In this document: positions 49,943 through 52,945 of the stretch, piece by piece | Layout: each line of letters opens with the position of its first letter | Position numbering within the stretch: the first letter of the stretch is position 1 | Assembly: GCA_910585075.1 (NCBI GenBank) | Contig: CAJUED010000026.1 | Span: 1 to 52,945 of the forward strand | Origin: an uncultured Lachnospiraceae bacterium | Lineage (GTDB): Bacteria > Bacillota > Clostridia > Lachnospirales > Lachnospiraceae | Direction of reading: 5' to 3' | Length of the DNA stretch: 52,945 nt | Made by a program: the position numbers and the translations under genes | The notes under the pieces: model-generated | The model's database searches: none | Seen by the model: only the letters and a program-made list of their open reading frames with translations | Told to the model about the DNA's origin: nothing

Positions 49943-52900
49943 TCAATCTTTTTTCACGTCCCATACTATTTTTATATTTTCCTTCCCATACCGCTCTCCC
50001 AGTTTTCCTAAAAGAGCTTCGTCCGCGCAAACGCTCCTTCCCGGCGGCAGCCGTTTCATGGCTTTTAAATCCTCCAGATAAATAATCACGCTGTCCCTGC
50101 CGTCGGAATCCGCAAGAACGGTAAACAATTCTTCTTCCTTCCGCTCATATTCTTCTTTGGATTTAAACTTGATCCAAAGCTTTCTGGGAATATCTTCAAA
50201 GGCTGTTATCCTTTCGCAGATAAGCTTGCCGTCCTTATCCTCCTCCAGGGATACCCTTCCTCTAATAAAAACCTTGTTATCCTCCACCAGCTTGGCGTTA
50301 TTTTTCTCATAATCCCTTGGAAAGACGATCACCTCCACGCTTCCGGCCAAATCTTCCACCTGTAAGAAAGCCATGATTTTATCGTTTTTGGTATACTTAA
50401 TCCGTTTGTCAGCAATCATGCCGCCGATTACCGCTGTCGTATTGTCCTTTACCACAGTTTCATTGGTCTCCGGATCCAGCATAAAATCCGCTGTCGTGTT
50501 GGTAATCCCCTTTCTCCAGAGCTCCTCCTGTTCCTCTAAGGGATGCCCGCTGATGTAAATCCCCAGCACCTCCTTTTCAAAGGAAAGCATCATTTCCTTT
50601 GAATATTCTCCCACATCCGGCAGCTTTACCTCAAATTCCTCCTTCTGGCTTTCATCCACCAGGTCAAACAGGCTTATCTGTCCCGCCATATTATTCTTCC
50701 TGTCATGGACAATATGATCCAAAATCTGTACATAGCCGCTCATAAACTGCTTTCGGGTTCCCGGAAGGCTGTCAAAGGCCCCTGCCTTGATAAAATTCTC
50801 AATAGCCTTTTTATTCACTTCTTTATCCGCAATCCTTGTAATGAAATCCTTAAGGTTCGTATAAGGGCCTCTGGCGTTGCGCTCGCCCACCACAGTGTCA
50901 ATCACCGGGCGGCCAATGCTCTTAATAGCCGTCAGCGCATAGCGGATGGAATTTCCGTCTACGGAAAACCCGCTTTCCCCCTGATTGATATCCGGCGGCA
51001 GAATGGTAATGCCCATGTTCCGGCTCACCATAATGTATTCCGCTACCTTTCTTGGATTGTCGATAACAGAGGTCATCAGGGCCGCCATAAATTCAACCGG
51101 ATAATAATATTTCAGGTAAGCCGTCTGGTAAGCCACCACCGCATAGCAGGCGGCATGGGACTTGTTGAAGGCATATTTGGCAAAGTCCATCATGTCAGCG
51201 TAAATCTGGGAAGCCACCTGCTCCGAAATCCCGTTGGCCACGCATCCCGGAACACCTTCCTCCGGATTTCCGTAAACAAAATTTGCCTTTTCCTTCTCCA
51301 TCACCGACTGTTTCTTTTTGCTCATGGCACGGCGCACCAAGTCACTTCGCCCAAGGGTGTATCCGCCAAGGTCGCGGACAATCTGCATTACCTGCTCCTG
51401 ATAGACAATACATCCGTAGGTGGAGGACAAAATAGGCTCAAGCTGTGGACAGGAATAAGTGATGGTACCCTGATTTTTCCCCTTAATATACTTGGGAATA
51501 AAATCCATAGGGCCGGGCCGGTAAAGGGAAATTCCCGCAATGATGTCCTCCAGATTCTGGGGCTTTAGCTCCTTCATAAAGCTTTTCATCCCGCCGCTTT
51601 CAAGCTGGAACACGCCGTCCGTCCGTCCGGTTCCAATGGAGGCTAAAACCTTTGTATCATCAAAATCTATTTTGTCTATGTCAATATGGATACCCTTATC
51701 CTTCTCCACAAGGGCCACCGCATCCCGCAGCACCGTCAGAGTCCGCAGGCCTAAGAAGTCCATCTTAAGCAGCCCTAACTCCTCTATGGTGGTCATGGTA
51801 AACTGAGTGGTGATGGAGCCGTCCGCCCCTCTGGAGAGAGGAACCAGTTCCTCCGCAGGCCTTGAGCAGATTACCACCCCTGCCGCATGCATGGAGGTAT
51901 GTCTGGGCAGTCCCTCCAGACGCCTGCTCATATCAATCAGCTCTTTTACCTGTTCATCCCCCTCGTACATCTTCCGCAGTTCAGGGTTAATCTGCAGGGC
52001 ACGGTCTATGGTAATGTTCAGCTCATTGGGTATCATCTTTGCAAGGGAATCCACATAAGCGTAGGGTAAGTCCATAACCCGGCCTACGTCCCTGATAACG
52101 CCCTTTGCCGCCAGGGTACCGAAGGTGACGATCTGCACCACCTTCTCAGTACCGTATTTCCTTCCCACATAATCGATAACCTCCTGCCGCCGTTCAAAGC
52201 AGAAGTCAATATCAATATCCGGCATGGACACGCGCTCCGGATTCAGGAAACGCTCAAAGAGCAGATTATATTTAATCGGATCTATGTTGGTAATCTTAAG
52301 GGCATAGGAGACAATGCTGCCCGCCGCCGAGCCACGGCCCGGCCCTACCATGATTCCGCTTTCTCTGGCATAGTTGATAAAGTCCCACACGATCAGGAAA
52401 TAATCCACATATCCCATGGTTTTGATGATATTTAATTCATAGTCCATCCGCTCCTTCAGGGTCTGTCCGGTGTCCCCTGCAGGCGCATTTTCATCAAAAA
52501 GCTGATTCTCTCCATAACGTTCTTTCAGGCCGTCATAGCAGAGCTTATTTAAATAAGTCCAGGAGTCATACCCTTCCGGCACCTCGAAATGAGGGAGCTT
52601 TGTAACCCCAAATTCAATCTCCACATGGCACCTGTCCGCAATCCGCTGGGTATTTTCCACTGCCTCCCAGGCATAAGGGAAAAGGCCTTTCATCTCCTCT
52701 TCGCTCTTTACATAATACTGGCCGCCCACATAGCGCATTCTGTCTTCATCCGCAAGTTTTTTGCCTGTCTGGATGCAGAGAAGAATGTCGTGAGGTTTCA
52801 CATCCTCGGCATAGGTATAGTGAACGTCGTTTGTGGCAACCAGCGGAATGCCCAGCTCCCTGCTCATCTGCAAAAGCGTGGTGTTCACCATTTTCTGCTC

Positions 52901-52945
52901 CGGCAGGCCGTGGTCCTGAAGCTCTAAAAAATAGTTTCCATCCCC
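49943..52945 (-). CDS. dnaE: DNA polymerase III subunit alpha, DnaE type, 5' part beyond window
   Basis: This is a replicative polymerase. 1000 codons are present; the gene runs off the right edge and the missing part includes most of the PHP domain. The catalytic Asp pair lies in MPDIDIDFCFERRQEVIDYV, and the third Asp in GLLKMDFLGLRTL. Finger-domain text (YKLLFERFLNPER-like, FAKYAFNKSHAACYAVVAYQ) is clear. A helix-hairpin-helix region and a C-terminal OB-fold (AVIGGMIADKRIKYTKNDKI) follow. The absence of an N-terminal exonuclease insertion and the order fit DnaE rather than PolC. The stop at 49943 is 54 bp from pfkA. Confidence 0.96.
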   Translation of the reverse strand, partial: GDGNYFLELQDHGLPEQKMVNTTLLQMSRELGIPLVATNDVHYTYAEDVKPHDILLCIQTGKKLADEDRMRYVGGQYYVKSEEEMKGLFPYAWEAVENTQRIADRCHVEIEFGVTKLPHFEVPEGYDSWTYLNKLCYDGLKERYGENQLFDENAPAGDTGQTLKERMDYELNIIKTMGYVDYFLIVWDFINYARESGIMVGPGRGSAAGSIVSYALKITNIDPIKYNLLFERFLNPERVSMPDIDIDFCFERRQEVIDYVGRKYGTEKVVQIVTFGTLAAKGVIRDVGRVMDLPYAYVDSLAKMIPNELNITIDRALQINPELRKMYEGDEQVKELIDMSRRLEGLPRHTSMHAAGVVICSRPAEELVPLSRGADGSITTQFTMTTIEELGLLKMDFLGLRTLTVLRDAVALVEKDKGIHIDIDKIDFDDTKVLASIGTGRTDGVFQLESGGMKSFMKELKPQNLEDIIAGISLYRPGPMDFIPKYIKGKNQGTITYSCPQLEPILSSTYGCIVYQEQVMQIVRDLGGYTLGRSDLVRRAMSKKKQSVMEKEKANFVYGNPEEGVPGCVANGISEQVASQIYADMMDFAKYAFNKSHAACYAVVAYQTAYLKYYYPVEFMAALMTSVIDNPRKVAEYIMVSRNMGITILPPDINQGESGFSVDGNSIRYALTAIKSIGRPVIDTVVGERNARGPYTNLKDFITRIADKEVNKKAIENFIKAGAFDSLPGTRKQFMSGYVQILDHIVHDRKNNMAGQISLFDLVDESQKEEFEVKLPDVGEYSKEMMLSFEKEVLGIYISGHPLEEQEELWRKGITNTTADFMLDPETNETVVKDNTTAVIGGMIADKRIKYTKNDKIMAFLQVEDLAGSVEVIVFPRDYEKNNAKLVEDNKVFIRGRVSLEEDKDGKLICERITAFEDIPRKLWIKFKSKEEYERKEEELFTVLADSDGRDSVIIYLEDLKAMKRLPPGRSVCADEALLGKLGERYGKENIKIVWDVKKD

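Noticed and set aside
1..52945. CRISPR array anywhere in the window.
   Set aside because: No regularly spaced identical repeats of 25-40 bp with unique spacers, and no cas genes.

Overview
The window looks like chromosomal DNA of a Gram-positive anaerobe of the class Clostridia, most likely a Lachnospiraceae-type gut bacterium. This rests on gene content and order: an F-type ATP synthase operon headed by AtpZ/AtpI-like genes, a dusB-greA-lysS cluster, a dnaE-pfkA pair, several SleB-type cell-wall hydrolases, an LCP protein, a CwlD-like amidase and a ClpC adaptor of the MecA family. No rRNA, confident tRNA or CRISPR array was seen.

Left core (1-16.1 kb): the ATP synthase operon runs leftwards from a clear promoter near 6.25 kb. 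It ends inside atpD at the window edge, and its c subunit carries a full sodium-binding signature. Next come a DUF402 gene on the other strand, a coiled-coil cell-wall hydrolase, rpiB, a Sua5-type tRNA modification gene, an LCP protein, a CwlD-like amidase, an SH3/GH18 glycosidase and mecA. Most of these serve energy coupling and envelope upkeep.

Accessory region (about 16.2-37.7 kb): this stretch reads A+T-richer in its sugar block and is littered with broken genes. It starts with a gene remnant, a frameshifted TetR gene and a decayed IS3-family element. A sugar island follows (18.6-27.5 kb). On one strand lie an RbsABC-like transporter and a sugar epimerase-like protein. Divergent from them lie a LacI regulator, a PfkB kinase and a 6-phospho-3-hexuloisomerase-like SIS protein. 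The two divergent promoters share identical -35 and -10 boxes, each with the same operator-like palindrome just downstream. Then come an IS110 remnant, a decayed UPF0175/DUF3368-type toxin-antitoxin pair and a leftward gene group: XRE regulator, RtcB RNA ligase, a tiny ORF, a VWA protein, a macro-domain protein, a small helical protein and an AAA-ATPase/nuclease. An integrase tail and an Rpn-type nuclease close the region. Two 104-bp direct repeats bracket 28.0-37.7 kb.

Right core (37.7-52.9 kb): lysS, greA, an unknown gene, dusB, an unknown small gene, argF, a stomatin/NfeD pair, a 49-aa gene, an SH3/SleB-like hydrolase, proC, a SpoU-family RNA methyltransferase, pfkA and a 5'-truncated dnaE, all leftwards. 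Several intergenic gaps hold dense hairpins or short repeats.

The most interesting items are the RtcB-VWA-macro gene group, the sugar island with a hexuloisomerase but no hexulose-phosphate synthase, the twin operator/promoter modules, and an 87-bp repeat whose two copies differ by a compensatory base-pair change in a hairpin.
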